A stretch of 64,000 nt of DNA. Source: Timema cristinae (lineage: Eukaryota; Arthropoda; Insecta; Phasmatodea; Timematidae). Positions 1 through 11,209 of the stretch are shown piece by piece. The stretch is taken from the NCBI GenBank assembly GCA_039000515.1, contig JBCFYV010000012.1:127416132-127480131 (forward strand), written 5' to 3'. The translations under genes and the position numbers were made by a program. Within the stretch, counting starts at the first letter, position 1. Each line of letters opens with the position of its first letter. A model generated the notes under the pieces. It worked only from the letters and a program-made list of their open reading frames with translations. It did no database searches and was not told where the DNA came from.

Positions 1-144
1 TAATTATGGCTCAAGTTTTTATACTTACGCCAAAAAATAGCAAAGATATTGAGTGCTCGCAGATATTTGTCCAAAATAACCGCCCGAACACGGTATCTTT
101 GGTCACAGCGTCCTAATACAAGTCAAGACTACACGCTCATGTAG

Positions 145-305
145 GCCTACTAATTACGATAGCGGGTTAGGGACGAGGAGGGTTGAATTTAGAGGAGGTG
201 TACCTGCATTTGCGGGGAGGAATGTACAACTATTCAGGAAAACATCCTAAGCGGTTTCGAGCTCCGATGTCGGTAGCAGTTGAGTCTATGACGCGTTGGA
301 GTAAT
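145..305 (-). mobile_element. tRNA-derived SINE, family B fragment
   Basis: Read on the minus strand this matches the body of the family B SINE seen elsewhere in the window: a GCAAATGC-type block (here CATTTGCGG on plus), a mirror of the AAAACCACCC block, and a decayed tRNA-like head near 290. The conserved ACCCGAACGGGT tail is absent, so the copy is truncated or diverged. Called by comparison with the better copies at 10866, 24343 and 57019. Confidence 0.45.
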
Positions 306-1675
306 AATATTAATGGTTTAGCATAGTATTATTTAATTGAAAATTTATTATTTGTTTATTAGAACTTTTATTTTTTGTTAAATTTCATAAAGTAATACTT
401 TTAACTTTATTTTATAACCAAGATAATTCTACATCTAGGAACATTTCAAAGTCAATCCAATGAAAATCCGATTGGCAGAAGCTGAGAAAAAAGGCAAAAA
501 AAAGAGTGTTTTGTAGCCGCCATCTTGAAATAAAGTGGTGGAGGTAAATTTTAATCTTGCTACATGTTAACCGTACGTCCTAATTATATCCATGTGAAAT
601 TTCACCCCAGCCTGTTTGGTGGTTTTAGCGTGAAAGAGTGATCGAAACCCTCTAACTCATTCAAATGAGCTTGAAGCAAATAGCTCTCTATCAGCAGGAA
701 TAGTTAGGAGGCCTATTATTATAAATGGCTAGTATACAACTGGTCTCACAATTATTGAGCTTTTAAAAAATAAAAGTAGAGTTTTGGTATTTCAGCTTTG
801 TCTGACGTAATACAGCGAAACTAAAGTTGGTTCCTTCATCAAACAACAGAGGCATCATAAGAGACCGCCAGAAAGGCCTAACCATGCGGAAAATTAGTTT
901 GTAATGGAAGTGATGCTTTGTGCTAACCTTATCTTTGAACTCTCAGATTAACTTGCTGGGGAAATACTCATTTTTTTTACTCTAGCCACGCATGGAGAGA
1001 ATAATGAAAAAAAGAAGTTAATTTGTGTGTGCATCCATTTGCAGAACTTGAGGATATGAAATACCTGATAGACGAATAATATTCGACTATCAAATCAAAG
1101 GGCCGATATGGCTAGTTTGTGTGAGATATATTATAAATGAGAGATTTAGACTATTTACGTTACATTTTATTCAGTTATAAAATATTGAGGAGTAATTATC
1201 TCCCCACCGTAATACACCCAAACATATCAGAATGGTGTCCTGATGATAATTCTGGGAAATAACAACTACACTGCGGAAAGATACCATTTTTTATAAAGAT
1301 GTACTTAAAACAAGATTCTCTAGAATATTATGAATGTCTGTCTATAAATGAAAATTAAGAGTGTTTTGATGGTTATAGAATATGACAAACTGCATTTATT
1401 GTACTCAAGAGCATAGTCATAATACCTCCATTGATTCAAATAAATAATTGTTTCGGAAATTACGTAGCTGGAAAGATATGAAATAAGTATTTCTATTTTT
1501 TTTAATTCAGAAATTATTATAATAACATTAAATTTAACAAAACAAACTTGTAGAGAATGGCCAACTATATTATTTGGTTCCAACAGTTCTTCACTGGGTT
1601 CGATTCCTAGAAAGTCAATTCTCAATCTTTCAGTCTTAGTCGATTGTTTCCAGTAAATACAATTGTATGAATGTA
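306..1675. other. AT-rich unique-looking DNA, no gene seen
   Basis: I see poly-A/T runs and short open frames only. A 122-codon minus-strand frame at 1320-1688 has no recognisable motif and AT-driven composition, so I do not call it a gene. Confidence 0.5.
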
Positions 1676-2395
1676 GTTGAAGATACAATTGTTACCAAAT
1701 ATGTGTATCACGTGTCACTATCTGTTGAAGATACAATTGTTACCAAATATGTGTATCACGTGTCACTATCTGTTGAAGATACAATTGTTACCAAATATGT
1801 GTATCGCGTGTCACTATCTGTTGAAGATACAATTGTTACCAAATATGTGTATCACGTGTCACTATCTGTTGAAGATACAATTGTTACCAAATATGTGTAT
1901 CGCGTGTCACTATCTGTTGAAGATACAATTGTTACCAAATATGTGTATCACGTGTCACTATCTGTTGAAGATACAATTGTTACCAAATATGTGTATCGCG
2001 TGTCACTATCTGTTGAAGATACAATTGTTACCAAATATGTGTATCACGTGTCACTATCTGTTGAAGATACAATTGTTACCAAATATGTGTATCGCGTGTC
2101 ACTATCTGTTGAAGATACAATTGTTACCAAATATGTGTATCACGTGTCACTATCTGTTGAAGATACAATTGTTACCAAATATGTGTATCGCGTGTCACTA
2201 TCTGTTGAAGATACAATTGTTACCAAATATGTGTATCACGTGTCACTATCTGTTGAAGATACAATTGTTACCAAATATGTGTATCGCGTGTCACTATCTG
2301 TTGAAGATACAATTGTTACCAAATATGTGTATCACGTGTCACTATCTGTTGAAGATACAATTGTTACCAAATATGTGTATCACGTGTCACTATCT
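1676..2395. repeat. 48-bp minisatellite, exactly 15 copies
   Basis: The unit is 48 bp and 15 x 48 = 720 fits the span exactly, with no indels. Copies differ mainly at one base, giving CACGTG (canonical E-box) or CGCGTG. The order is A A G A G A G A G A G A G A A, so the array is built largely from a 96-bp dimer. Each unit also holds the perfect 8-bp palindrome ACAATTGT. Because 48 is a multiple of 3 and there are no stops, frames of 250 and 271 codons run through it; their internal repetition and lack of any domain show they are artefacts. Confidence 0.97.
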
Positions 2396-2832
2396 GCTCG
2401 GAATATCCATGTCTGCACCAATGAGGTAGGGAGGAGGAAGGTGGATTTTGAAAATGTACATTTTATTTATTGTAGCCTATAGTTTTAATATAAATGTGTG
2501 GACATGAGTAAATGAGGGAAAGGTTTGAATACAAAGAACAAAATATATAAGATGCTTGTACTAAATAAAATATCAAAGTAGAGTTTAGAAATGACGAGTG
2601 ATCTCAGGCTTTGGTGAGTATCTAAGTGTATCGGGGCACAGATAGGTTTCCGCTCCTTGCAACTAGCCCATTCGACCAGTAGTGGGAATACTAGTGCAAT
2701 GTAAGTGAACGTGCTGAGAGTTAAAACTAGGTAATTTACACAAAACTAATTAGTAGTTAGTGATGTTACAATAATATTGTATTTTACTAAAAAAAGGTGA
2801 CCTTCGATATCCTCGTTCTGATTTATTATTAG
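2396..2832. other. Spacer between two minisatellites
   Basis: Mixed-composition sequence with no domain, SINE head or repeat that I can support. Confidence 0.4.
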
Positions 2833-4266
2833 TTGTTTGTATCAAACTGTGGGTAGCTCCGAGACTAGTTGTTTGTATCAAACTGTGGGTAGCTTCGAGA
2901 TTAGTTGTTTGTATCAAACTGTGGGTAGCTTCGAGATTAGTTGTTTGTATCAAACTGTGGGTAGCTCCGAGACTAGTTGTTTGTACCAAACTGTGGGTAG
3001 CTTCGAGATTAGTTGTTTGTATCAAACTGTGGGTAGCTCCGAGATTAGTTGTTTGTATCAAACTGTGGGTAGCTTCGAGATTAGTTGTTTGTATCAAACT
3101 GTGGGTAGCTTCGAGATTAGTTGTTTGTATCAAACTGTGGGTAGCTCCGAGATTAGTTGTTTGTATCACACTGGGTAGCTCCGAGATTAGTTGTTTGTAT
3201 CAAACTGTGGGTAGCTCCGAGATTAGCTGTTTGTATCACACTGTGGGTAGCTTCGAGATTAGTTGTTTGTATCAAACTGTGGGTAGCTCCAGATTAGTTG
3301 TTTGTATCAAACTGGGTAGCTCCGAGATTAGTTGTTTGTATCACACTGTAGGTAGCTTCGAGATTAGTTGTTTGTATCAAACTGTGGGTAGCTCCGAGAT
3401 TAGTTGTTTGTATCACACTGGGTAGCTCCGAGATTAGTTGTTTGTATCACACTGTGGGTAGCTTCGAGATTAGTTGTTTGTATCAAACTGTGGGTAGCTT
3501 CGAGATTAGTTGTTTGTATCAAACTGTGGGTAGCTCCGAGATTAGTTGTTTGTATCAAACTGTGGGTAGCTCCGAGATTAGTTGTTTGTATCAAACTGTG
3601 GGTAGCTCCGAGATTAGTTGTTTGTATCAAACTGTGGGTAGCTCCGAGATTAGTTGTTTGTATCAAACTGTGGGTAGCTCCGAGATTAGTTGTTTGTATC
3701 AAACTGTGGGTAGCTCCGAGATTAGTTGTTTGTATCAAACTGTGGGTAGCTCCGAGATTAGTTGTTTGTATCACACTGTGGGTAGCTCCGAGATTAGTTG
3801 TTTGTATCGCACTGTGGGTAGCTCCGAGATTAGTTGTTTGTATCACACTGTGGGTAGCTCCGAGATTAGTTGTTTGTATCAAACTGTGGATAGCTCCGAG
3901 ATTAGTTGTTTGTATCACACTGTGGGTAGCTCCGAGATTAGTTGTTTGTATCAAACTGTGGGTAGCTCCGAGATTAGCTGTTTGTATCACACTGTGGGTA
4001 GCTCCGAGATTAGTTGTTTGTATCAAACTGTGGGTAGCTCCGAGATTAGTTGTTTGTATCAAACTGTGGGTAGCTCCGAGATTAGTTGTTTGTATCAAAC
4101 TGTGGGTAGCTCCGAGATTAGTTGTTTGTATCACACTGTGGGTAGCTCCGAGATTAGTTGTTTGTATCACACTGTGGGTAGCTCCGAGATTAGTTGTTTG
4201 TATCAAACTGTGGGTAGCTCCGAGACTAGTTGTTTGTATCAAACTGTGGGTAGCTCCGAGATTAGT
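2833..4266. repeat. 36-bp minisatellite, about 40 copies
   Basis: The unit is 36 bp and contains GTTTG-TAT-CAAAC, a 5-bp dyad. Main variants are CTCCGAG or CTTCGAG, and CAAACTG or CACACTG. The TTCGAG variant is confined to the left third, up to about 3500, while the right part is nearly uniform, which points to recent expansion on the right. A few units lack 2-3 bp (near 3170, 3290, 3310 and 3420). Frames of up to 348 codons here on both strands are products of the 36-bp period. Confidence 0.97.
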
Positions 4267-4620
4267 TCTGTCCGAGTCTTTACACGTCTCGTGTTTTTGC
4301 TCCCAGGACGTGTTCTCCTGTTTTACAGCGACAATGCAAGCAAGGATGCATGTGCCAGTGCAATGGGGAGGGATGTGTGTGCTCGTGTGTGAGTGTGTGA
4401 GTGTGTGGGTAGGATATGAGATCTGTTGCAGCCGTCAGTCCTGCAAATAGCCCCGAGGAACTACTACTTGCAAACAAGATGGCGGAGGATGTTGGGGGGT
4501 TAAGGTGACAAGAACATTGAGATCAAAGATCCCCACCCCTCTCTTGCCTGAAATATTGGCCGAGACTACCTCATGTCGTGCGTTACAAGTACTGGTTGTT
4601 GTGTACACGATCTAGGTAAA
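4267..4620. other. Spacer with a short TG-rich stretch
   Basis: Contains a degenerate TG-rich run at about 4370-4412 and the motif AAGATGGCGGAGG at 4476, which resembles a YY1-type site. No gene is supported. Confidence 0.4.
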
Positions 4621-5061
4621 CAGGTCGCACTGAGACTTGAACACGTCGCACTGAGACATGAACACGTCACACTGAGACATGAACACGTCACACTGAGACC
4701 TGAACACGTCACACTGAGACCTGAACACGTCACACTGAGACCTGAACACGTCACACTGAGACCAGAACACGTCACACTGAGACCTGAACACGTCACACTG
4801 AGACCTGAACACGTCACACTGAGACCTGAACACGTCACACTGAGACCTGAACACGTCACACTGAGACCTGAACACGTCACACTGAGACCTGAACACGTCA
4901 CACTGAGACCTGAACACGTCACACTGAGACCTGAACACGTCACACTGAGACCTGAATACGTCACACTGAGACCTAAATACGCCACACTGAGACCTGAACA
5001 CGTCACACTGAGACATGAACACGTCACACTGAGACCTGAACACGTCACACTGAGACCTGAA
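4621..5061. repeat. 21-bp minisatellite, exactly 21 copies
   Basis: The unit is 21 bp and 441 bp is exactly 21 units. The edge units at both ends carry the most substitutions while the centre is close to uniform, as expected of central expansion. The 21-bp period leaves long frames open on both strands (170, 173 and 143 codons); these are repetitive and are not genes. Confidence 0.97.
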
Positions 5062-5149
5062 CGTTGGAATGAACTCATTTTGATTGTTTTTTAATTTGTT
5101 TTTTAACCACGTCTTAGTCCTTCCAGGATAAACAAGTTTGCATTACACC

Positions 5150-5310
5150 AGTGACGTAAGAACGAGGAAGGTAGAATGTTGGAGGAAAGGTACACGCATT
5201 TGCACGAGTAAGAGTGGGGAAACGGTTAAGCGAAAATACACACTCAGTACGCCCAGCCGGAATTTAAACCCCGACCTCCTCTTCACCAATAACTTGACGC
5301 ATATCCACAG
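5150..5310 (-). mobile_element. tRNA-derived SINE, family B fragment
   Basis: Minus-strand tRNA-like head with a recognisable B box (GGTTTAAATTCCGG on minus) followed by the GCAAATGC block. It resembles the copies at 12690 and 49088. The tail is missing. Confidence 0.5.
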
Positions 5311-6128
5311 GTACAGGTTTTGTTGTTGTTGTAATATTGATATTTTATTTTGAAATTATTGTTACATGTTTATGTTACTAGATTTCCTTAATTTTTGTTA
5401 ATAAAATAAATATTGCTATAATTCAGTCAGTGTTTTGATTCAGTCTGATTATCAAATTTTACGTTTTACAATTTCACACGTCGCGAAATTTGTGTGAGTG
5501 TAAGTTTAGTTGAACACTAAATTGTGATAAACCTCAGTATTTGTTCTATTCCATTATGTTTCTACATAACTAGCTGTGCTCTGGCAATCTTTGTTCAGTG
5601 CTATAAATATTTCTCACGAACGATTTTAGCGCTGAGTAAGATCTACTTTTCTTATATTCACAAACACAATGTAAGCTAAAACAATAAACAAAAGAGCTTC
5701 GTAGGGCGGAGACTGTTTTTAGATGCTTTTAGCTCAAAACATGGTGTGTTTAGCAAACATTTCTTTGAATAACAGATACCATTTTAGAAAAACTACAATT
5801 CTAAAACTTATATTTACTTTCTTATTATTACTTCTTTATAAAGAACGTGTTTTTTAAAATCTCTTTGTAACATTATGCTGGAAAGAGCAAAGGATAAAAA
5901 TCTAACAAAAAAAGTTTTAATGTATAAAAAACACACACTGAGCGAGAGAAAGCTGAAGTCTAAAAGACAAAAGCAGAGACTATAAGAAAGGCCAACCTAA
6001 CCTCACTTTTGAAGAGTTTGCTACACAGTTTTTTCCTTCGTTCTTTTTTTATATATAACTCTTCTCCTGTTTGGTTCATACAGTTCGTTTTGTTCTTATG
6101 CCCCTTTCTTTTTACTTTCACGTGGGTG
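5311..6128. other. AT-rich spacer, nothing recognised
   Basis: Long A/T runs. No SINE head, TIR pair or protein homology is visible. Confidence 0.4.

Positions 6129-6189
<61 letters not shown>
6129..6189. repeat. (TA)n microsatellite
   Basis: About 60 bp of alternating TA with one phase slip near 6151. It is self-complementary and could extrude a cruciform. Confidence 0.98.
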
Positions 6190-6192
<3 letters not shown>

Positions 6193-6450
6193 CAATTCTT
6201 CTTCTCTCTCTGTTGTACACGCAGTAAACCCTTTTTCTCGTCTCTATTTTTTTTGTTCTATCTTTGGTCCGAGGCCCGTGAAATATTCCTCGGGCGGTAG
6301 ACTTTAGTTGGCGCTCTTTTTACTGAGCGCGCGGGGGAGATGTGCCTTGCAACATGGACTATATCCTAGGGCCAGTGTGAGGACATATGAGAGGAGTGGG
6401 GGGAAAAACCGACCAACTCCAGGCAGAGAAACTCTTTGCTCGACAGAGAC
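6190..6450. other. Spacer with CpG-containing patch
   Basis: A modestly GC-rich patch at about 6265-6345 contains several CpGs (for example GAGCGCGCGGGGG). There is no associated open frame, so a promoter call would be speculation. Confidence 0.3.
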
Positions 6451-7950
6451 TGTTGTAAGCACTGCTTGTTGCTAACAACTACAGCAACAATGCTGTAAGC
6501 ACTGCTTGTTGCTAACAACAACAGGAACAGTGTTGTAAACACTGCTTGTTGGTAACAACTACAGTAACTGTTGTAAACACTGCTTGTTGGTAACAACTAC
6601 AGGAACAATGCTGTAAACACTGCTTGTTGCTAACAACTACAGCAACAGTGTTGTAAACACTGCTTGTTGCTAACAACTACAGCAACAGTGTTGTAAACAC
6701 TGCTCGTTGCTAACAAATACAGCAACAGTGTTGTAAACACTGCTTGTTGGTAACAACTACAGGAACAATGCTGTAAACACTGCTTGTTGCTAACAACTAC
6801 AGCAACAGTGTTGTAAACACTGCTTGTTGGTAACAACTACAGCAACAGTGTTGTAAACACTGCTTGTTGGTAACAACTACAGGAACAATGCTGTAAACAC
6901 TGCTTGTTGCTAACAACTACAGCAACAGTGTTGTAAACACTGCTTGTTGGTAACAACAACAGGAACAGTGTTGTAAACACTGCTTGTTGCTAACAACTAC
7001 AAGAACAATGCTGTAAACACTGCTTGTTGGTAACAACTACAGTAACTGTTGTAAACACTGCTTGTTGGTAACAACTACAGTAACTGTTGTAAACACTGCT
7101 TGTTGGTAACAACTACAGGAACAATGCTGTAAACACTGCTTGTTGCTAACAACTACAGGAACAATGCTGTAAACACTGCTTGTTGCTAACAACTACAGCA
7201 ACAGTGTTGTAAACACTGCTTGTTGGTAACAACAACAGGAACAGTGTTGTAAACACTGCTTGTTGGTAACAACTACAGTAACTGTTGTAAACACTGCTTG
7301 TTGGTAACAACTACAGGAACAATGCTGTAAACACTGCTTGTTGCTAACAACTACAGCAACAGTGTTGTAAACACTGCTTGTTGCTAACAACTACAGCAAC
7401 AGTGTTGTAAACACTGCTCGTTGCTAACAAATACAGCAACAGTGTTGTAAACACTGCTTGTTGGTAACAACTACAGGAACAATGCTGTAAACACTGCTTG
7501 TTGCTAACAACTACAGCAACAGTGTTGTAAACACTGCTTGTTGGTAACAACTACAGCAACAGTGTTGTAAACACTGCTTGTTGGTAACAACTACAGGAAC
7601 AATGCTGTAAACACTGCTTGTTGCTAACAACTACAGGAACAGTGTTGTAAACACTGCTTGTTGCTAACAACTACAGCAACAGTGTTGTAAACACTGCTTG
7701 TTGGTAACAACAACAGGAACAGTGTTGTAAACACTGCTTGTTGCTAACAACTACAAGAACAATGCTGTAAACACTGCTTGTTGGTAACAACTACAGTAAC
7801 TGTTGTAAACACTGCTTGTTGGTAACAACTACAGGAACAGTGTTGTAAACACTGCTTGTTGGTAACAACTACAGCAACAGTGTTGTAAACACTGCTTGTT
7901 GGTAACAACTACAGGAACAGTGTTGTAAACAGTGCTTGTTGCTAACAACT
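6451..7950. repeat. 40-bp minisatellite, about 37 copies, with 714-bp duplication
   Basis: The unit is 40 bp with a 36-bp short form that lacks 4 bp around the TAACTG variant. Sub-variants (TTGG or TTGC, GCAAC or GGAAC, ATGCTG or GTGTTG) recur in the same order: the block beginning at 6601, including a rare CTCGTT unit, repeats at 7315, an offset of 714 bp. This shows multi-unit segmental duplication on top of single-unit slippage. Units contain GTTG-CTAA-CAAC and CAACA-G-TGTTG dyads. Confidence 0.96.
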
Positions 7951-8998
7951 CAATAGCAATCCTTGCTTGTTTTCTGCTCTGTCTCTGTCATATTCTCAAC
8001 AAGAGGAAGTTAGTTCCAAGTAGAACGAGCAAAGAAATGAAAAGGAAAATCTTCTGTTGCTATAATCGTGCCCTCCAGCGAAAAATATTCGCTATTTATT
8101 TATAAATTCGCCCTTTAAGAAAGGGTTGTGTAAAAGCCTCTATTATATCAAAAATGTTCCTTTTTTTTATTCCCCTAACCTTTATTTTTCTTGTTTTCTT
8201 TTGTTGGTGTTTGCTATATGACTGATCCGAAAGGAATATAAAACCCACTCAACATAAAAATGGGTATTATCAATGTTTAAAGAAGCGATGGCACAACATT
8301 GATGATTGTCAGTCATCTTATTGGTCCAAAACGATATTGAGATAATGAGGAGTGGTGGAGGTTACTCAATTATGAGTTACATATTCATCATAAGACAATG
8401 TTGGGGTAATCAAATCTCGGGGGTTAGAGTGGGCGGGACATTCAGCGCGAATGAAAGAAACTAGAACTGTATTCAAGATATTGACTGGTAAACTCAATGG
8501 GAAGTTAATAAAAATAGTCCCTAATGTATCCGTACGCCAACAACTTACATCTTTCACTTTGGACATCTCTAATGAAAACAGAAGGTAATGGATTAATGTG
8601 ATAGTTAACCACAGTAATTTAAGCCAATGTTATTTACATGAGGTCGGGTGCAAAGTTAATTTATTGTTATAATCCACTTAAACAAATCATTATTATTCAT
8701 AGCTTTCACAAATGATCTAACAAACACAACTTCAAAATGGCGACCGACGAATTTAAACCATGTGATTGATCATGACGCAAACAAGTTCTTCACAATGAAG
8801 CACCCAGGCCGTTGATTAAAATATTTTATTAATTTAAATATTATGAAATACAATAAAATGATCATAACATAATTTGTTATTTAAAAAATGACAAGTATTT
8901 TCTTTTTTTCCAAGTAAATACAATTCTTGTATTAAAATATATTAATGCATGCACTATATTACACATTATCGAAAACATTTTAAAACAAAAAAATAAGT
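7951..8998. other. AT-rich unique-looking DNA, no gene seen
   Basis: Only short frames are present; the longest is 66 codons on minus at 8366-8566, with no recognisable domain. Confidence 0.4.
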
Positions 8999-9465
8999 CA
9001 GTGGAACCTGACTAATTCGAACTTCCGTAATTCGAAATCATCTTTAATTCAAATTTTTTGGCCAGTCCCGTGAATTTTGTGTTCAAACAATGTTAAAACA
9101 TCGTGGATAGTTCGTATTTGGTTCTGGTTAACTCAAACTTTTCGTAAGTTGTAATGTACTGTGCAGTATTGTTTTCCTACTTCTAGTTGCGGCGCCATGT
9201 TGTTCTATTTTTGGAAACTGGAAGTGACGTTGGAATGCGGTCAGTGCCCTTCTTCACACCCCTCCCCCTCCACCACTCACCCATACGTCTTTGTTTACAT
9301 GTACAGTTGTGTACTCCGTTAGTCAAGGTCAAACCTCTCGAGTGGTTACGTGCGCTGTTCTTAGTGATTAGGTCGTAGCGATAGTCTGGTGACGTGCGAG
9401 CTTATTTTATTTTGTTGTTTAGTTTTTATTTAGTTTTAGTTTTGCTTAGTACATACTGTAAAATA

Positions 9466-9483
9466 GTGTGTGTGTGTGTGTGT

Positions 9484-9512
<29 letters not shown>
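9466..9512. repeat. (TG)n microsatellite
   Basis: About 22 TG repeats with one interruption (TGTTGT), lying inside the Tigger-type element directly upstream of its coding remnant. Confidence 0.97.
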
Positions 9513-9514
<2 letters not shown>

Positions 9515-9516
9515 TG

Positions 9517-9690
9517 ATGTCACTGTTCAAGCTACAGTCTTATAAATCATTAAATTTAGCCAAAAAAGTAGCAGTGATAGTGAAAGTGGAAAAGGGACTT
9601 AAAAAATAAATTAGCAATTGAAAAGGCCTTCAGAATTATCCCTAACAAATTCAACACTTTTGAAAAACAAACAAAAAATGTTGAGCTTGG
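9517..9690 (+). pseudogene. N-terminal CENP-B/pogo helix-turn-helix transposase remnant
   Basis: From the ATG at 9517 the frame reads KSLNLAKKVAVIVKVEKGLKK and stops at 9607-9609. It matches the first helix region of pogo/Tigger transposases (typical pattern KxLTLxEKVxVIxxVEKGxKK). One frame over, the sequence continues as LSLTNSTLLKNKQKML, matching the family pattern IPxSTLSTxLKNKEKI, so a frameshift plus stops separate the two halves of the HTH domain. No downstream DDE core is present. In living members this domain binds the element ends. Family call from motif recognition. Confidence 0.75.
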
Positions 9691-9808
9691 TTGCAAACTT
9701 AACTGTGTTTCTTTTCAATTCCTTTTAAGAAACTTATTTAATTCAAATTTTTGGATAGTTCTAATTTTTTCCTGGTCCCTTCAAATTCGAATTATACAAG
9801 TTCCACTG

Positions 9809-10071
9809 AACTTTTAACTATGTTTAAAATATTATTTCGGAATGGATAAAAAGAGATCATTAAACGTAATGAAATAGTGTGAGAAAACTTCAGCTTACTT
9901 TATTTTAAATATAAAACATAACACGTAATTTAAAAACTTATCATCTATAACAAAAGAGTGTTGGCGACCTAAAACCTAAACAATTGATTGTTCAACTGTC
10001 ATTCAGGTAAAAGGCTATGTTGAACAAACTTTACCGTTAGACAGTACTTGCACACTTTTTATTTGTATGTA
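9809..10071. other. AT-rich flank of the Tigger-type element
   Basis: Nothing recognisable. Confidence 0.3.
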
Positions 10072-10305
10072 TATGAAGTATTCAACGTGCACTCTCTGAA
10101 CTGACTGATTACATGAGCACACTACTTGTTAACTAACTTGAATCTAGAACAGACACAACACCCAGCCCCCACCCATTAATTCATCACAGTGAAAGAGGAA
10201 ACAAACACTTCATCAATGATAATATTTTCGGCCAAGCCAGGAATCGAACCCAGCAACCTTAATTCAACAGACAGACGTGTTACCAACTGAGCTAAGGTAT
10301 TGGTA
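10072..10305 (-). mobile_element. tRNA-derived SINE, family D
   Basis: On minus the head reads TAGCTCAGTTGGTAACA (box A) and, about 35 bp on, GGGTTCGATTCCTGG (box B), the internal RNA polymerase III promoter of a tRNA. The body contains a stretch related to GTCTGTTCTAGATT and ends near TCAGTTCAGAGAGTGCACG. Three further copies in the window share this body (17650, 18754, 23574). It is not a working tRNA because there is no matching acceptor stem. Confidence 0.8.
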
Positions 10306-10537
10306 CGACGACTCACCTCGCTAATCGAACTGACGACTGAACCAATTTGATAAGGATCAATTCCTTAACAATTCTCACGGAACCACGGATGATAGGGTCT
10401 CGGATAGTCGGGACTCTACTGTAGGCTACCATTTAAACATAGATATCAATTAATCAAATCACACGTTAACAAATGGCTATCAATTGTTGATGGCACAATC
10501 AAATACTAATTTCTTTGTACATTACATTATTTATTAT

Positions 10538-10818
10538 TACCGCGTCTTACTACCCGTTCGGGTTATACGCACTTACGCTAATGTGTAATGGTAGGGTGAT
10601 TGTGAGACGAAATGGAGGACCTACAGTTTAACGTGGGATCCGAACCACGGTGGAGGCCTAGCATTCCACACATTCACAAGTTGTGATTAATACACGTCTT
10701 GTCAGAGGTGAAGGAAGGGTTTGGTGATCAAATAAATTTGTGCCGGGACCGAGGATTGAACCCCGGACCTCTAGCACAGAAGTCCGACACATTACCTCTA
10801 GTCTACCAGGTCCCCTAC
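10538..10818 (-). mobile_element. tRNA-derived SINE, family A, near full length
   Basis: Minus-strand head with box A-like TAGACTAGAGGTAATG and box B GGGGTTCAATCCTCGG, then a body shared with 36068 and 46699, ending in the tail ACCCGAACGGGTAGTAAGAC. The tail contains the perfect hairpin CCCG-AA-CGGG. In the plus-strand copies this tail is followed by (ATA)n. Confidence 0.85.
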
Positions 10819-10865
10819 ATCACACTTTGTTTGTGTACAATTTAAATAATCGTTAATTAATTGAT

Positions 10866-11118
10866 ACCCGCCTCTATGGTGTAGTTAGCTAACGCGCTAG
10901 TTTCTTGTTGAGCTAGACTGCAGAGGACGAGGAGATCAAGTTTCAAATCTCGTTCGGGTGAACTGGGGGTGGTTTTCCTAAATAATTTTCCACTCTCCCT
11001 CCATGCAAATGCGGGCTCACTTCCTCTATATACAACTTTACCAATTCCTAGCTCATAGCATTAGTAGTTAAGCGTATAGCCGAACGGGTAGTAAGATGTG
11101 GGGTGCTAAAGACACTAT
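10866..11118 (+). mobile_element. tRNA-derived SINE, family B, near full length
   Basis: The head begins TATGGTGTAGTTAGCTAACG (box A region) with a decayed box B (TTTCAAATC) and an extra segment resembling a tRNA variable arm (CTAGACTGC). The body carries the GGGGGTGGTTTTCCTAA and GCAAATGCGGG blocks and ends at CCGAACGGGTAGTAAGATG, the same tail as family A. It lies head to head with the family A copy just upstream, and its 3-prime end is about 90 bp before the 71-bp array. Confidence 0.85.
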
Positions 11119-11209
11119 GCTGTCTGCTAGATATGTTTATCTATGGGTGAACTTATTATTTACATGTCGGAGTAAATCACACGATAAAAGGAAGCTGGAA
11201 GACTCGTAA

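Larger units (their letters stand above)
8999..9808 (+). mobile_element. pogo/Tigger-type DNA transposon, internally deleted
   Basis: The 5-prime end starts CAGTGGAACCTGACTAATTC and the reverse complement of the 3-prime end starts CAGTGGAACTTGTATAATTC, an imperfect terminal inverted repeat of about 26 bp that extends more weakly inward. Inside lies a decayed transposase start (separate entry). At about 810 bp it is far shorter than autonomous pogo/Tigger elements (typically over 2 kb), so the DDE catalytic core is gone. A TA target duplication is not preserved at the outer edges. A (TG)n microsatellite sits just before the coding remnant. Confidence 0.8.

Noticed and set aside
1667..2482. Open frame of 271 codons with perfect 16-residue repeats
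   Set aside because: Product of a 48-bp minisatellite without stops; a second frame is also open, the N-terminus starts at the array edge, and there is no domain.
3404..4450. Frames of 316-348 codons (plus) and 280 codons (minus)
   Set aside because: Both strands are open only over the 36-bp array; the reading ends soon after it. Artefact.
4566..5094. Three long frames on both strands
   Set aside because: Created by the 21-bp repeat; highly repetitive and overlapping each other.
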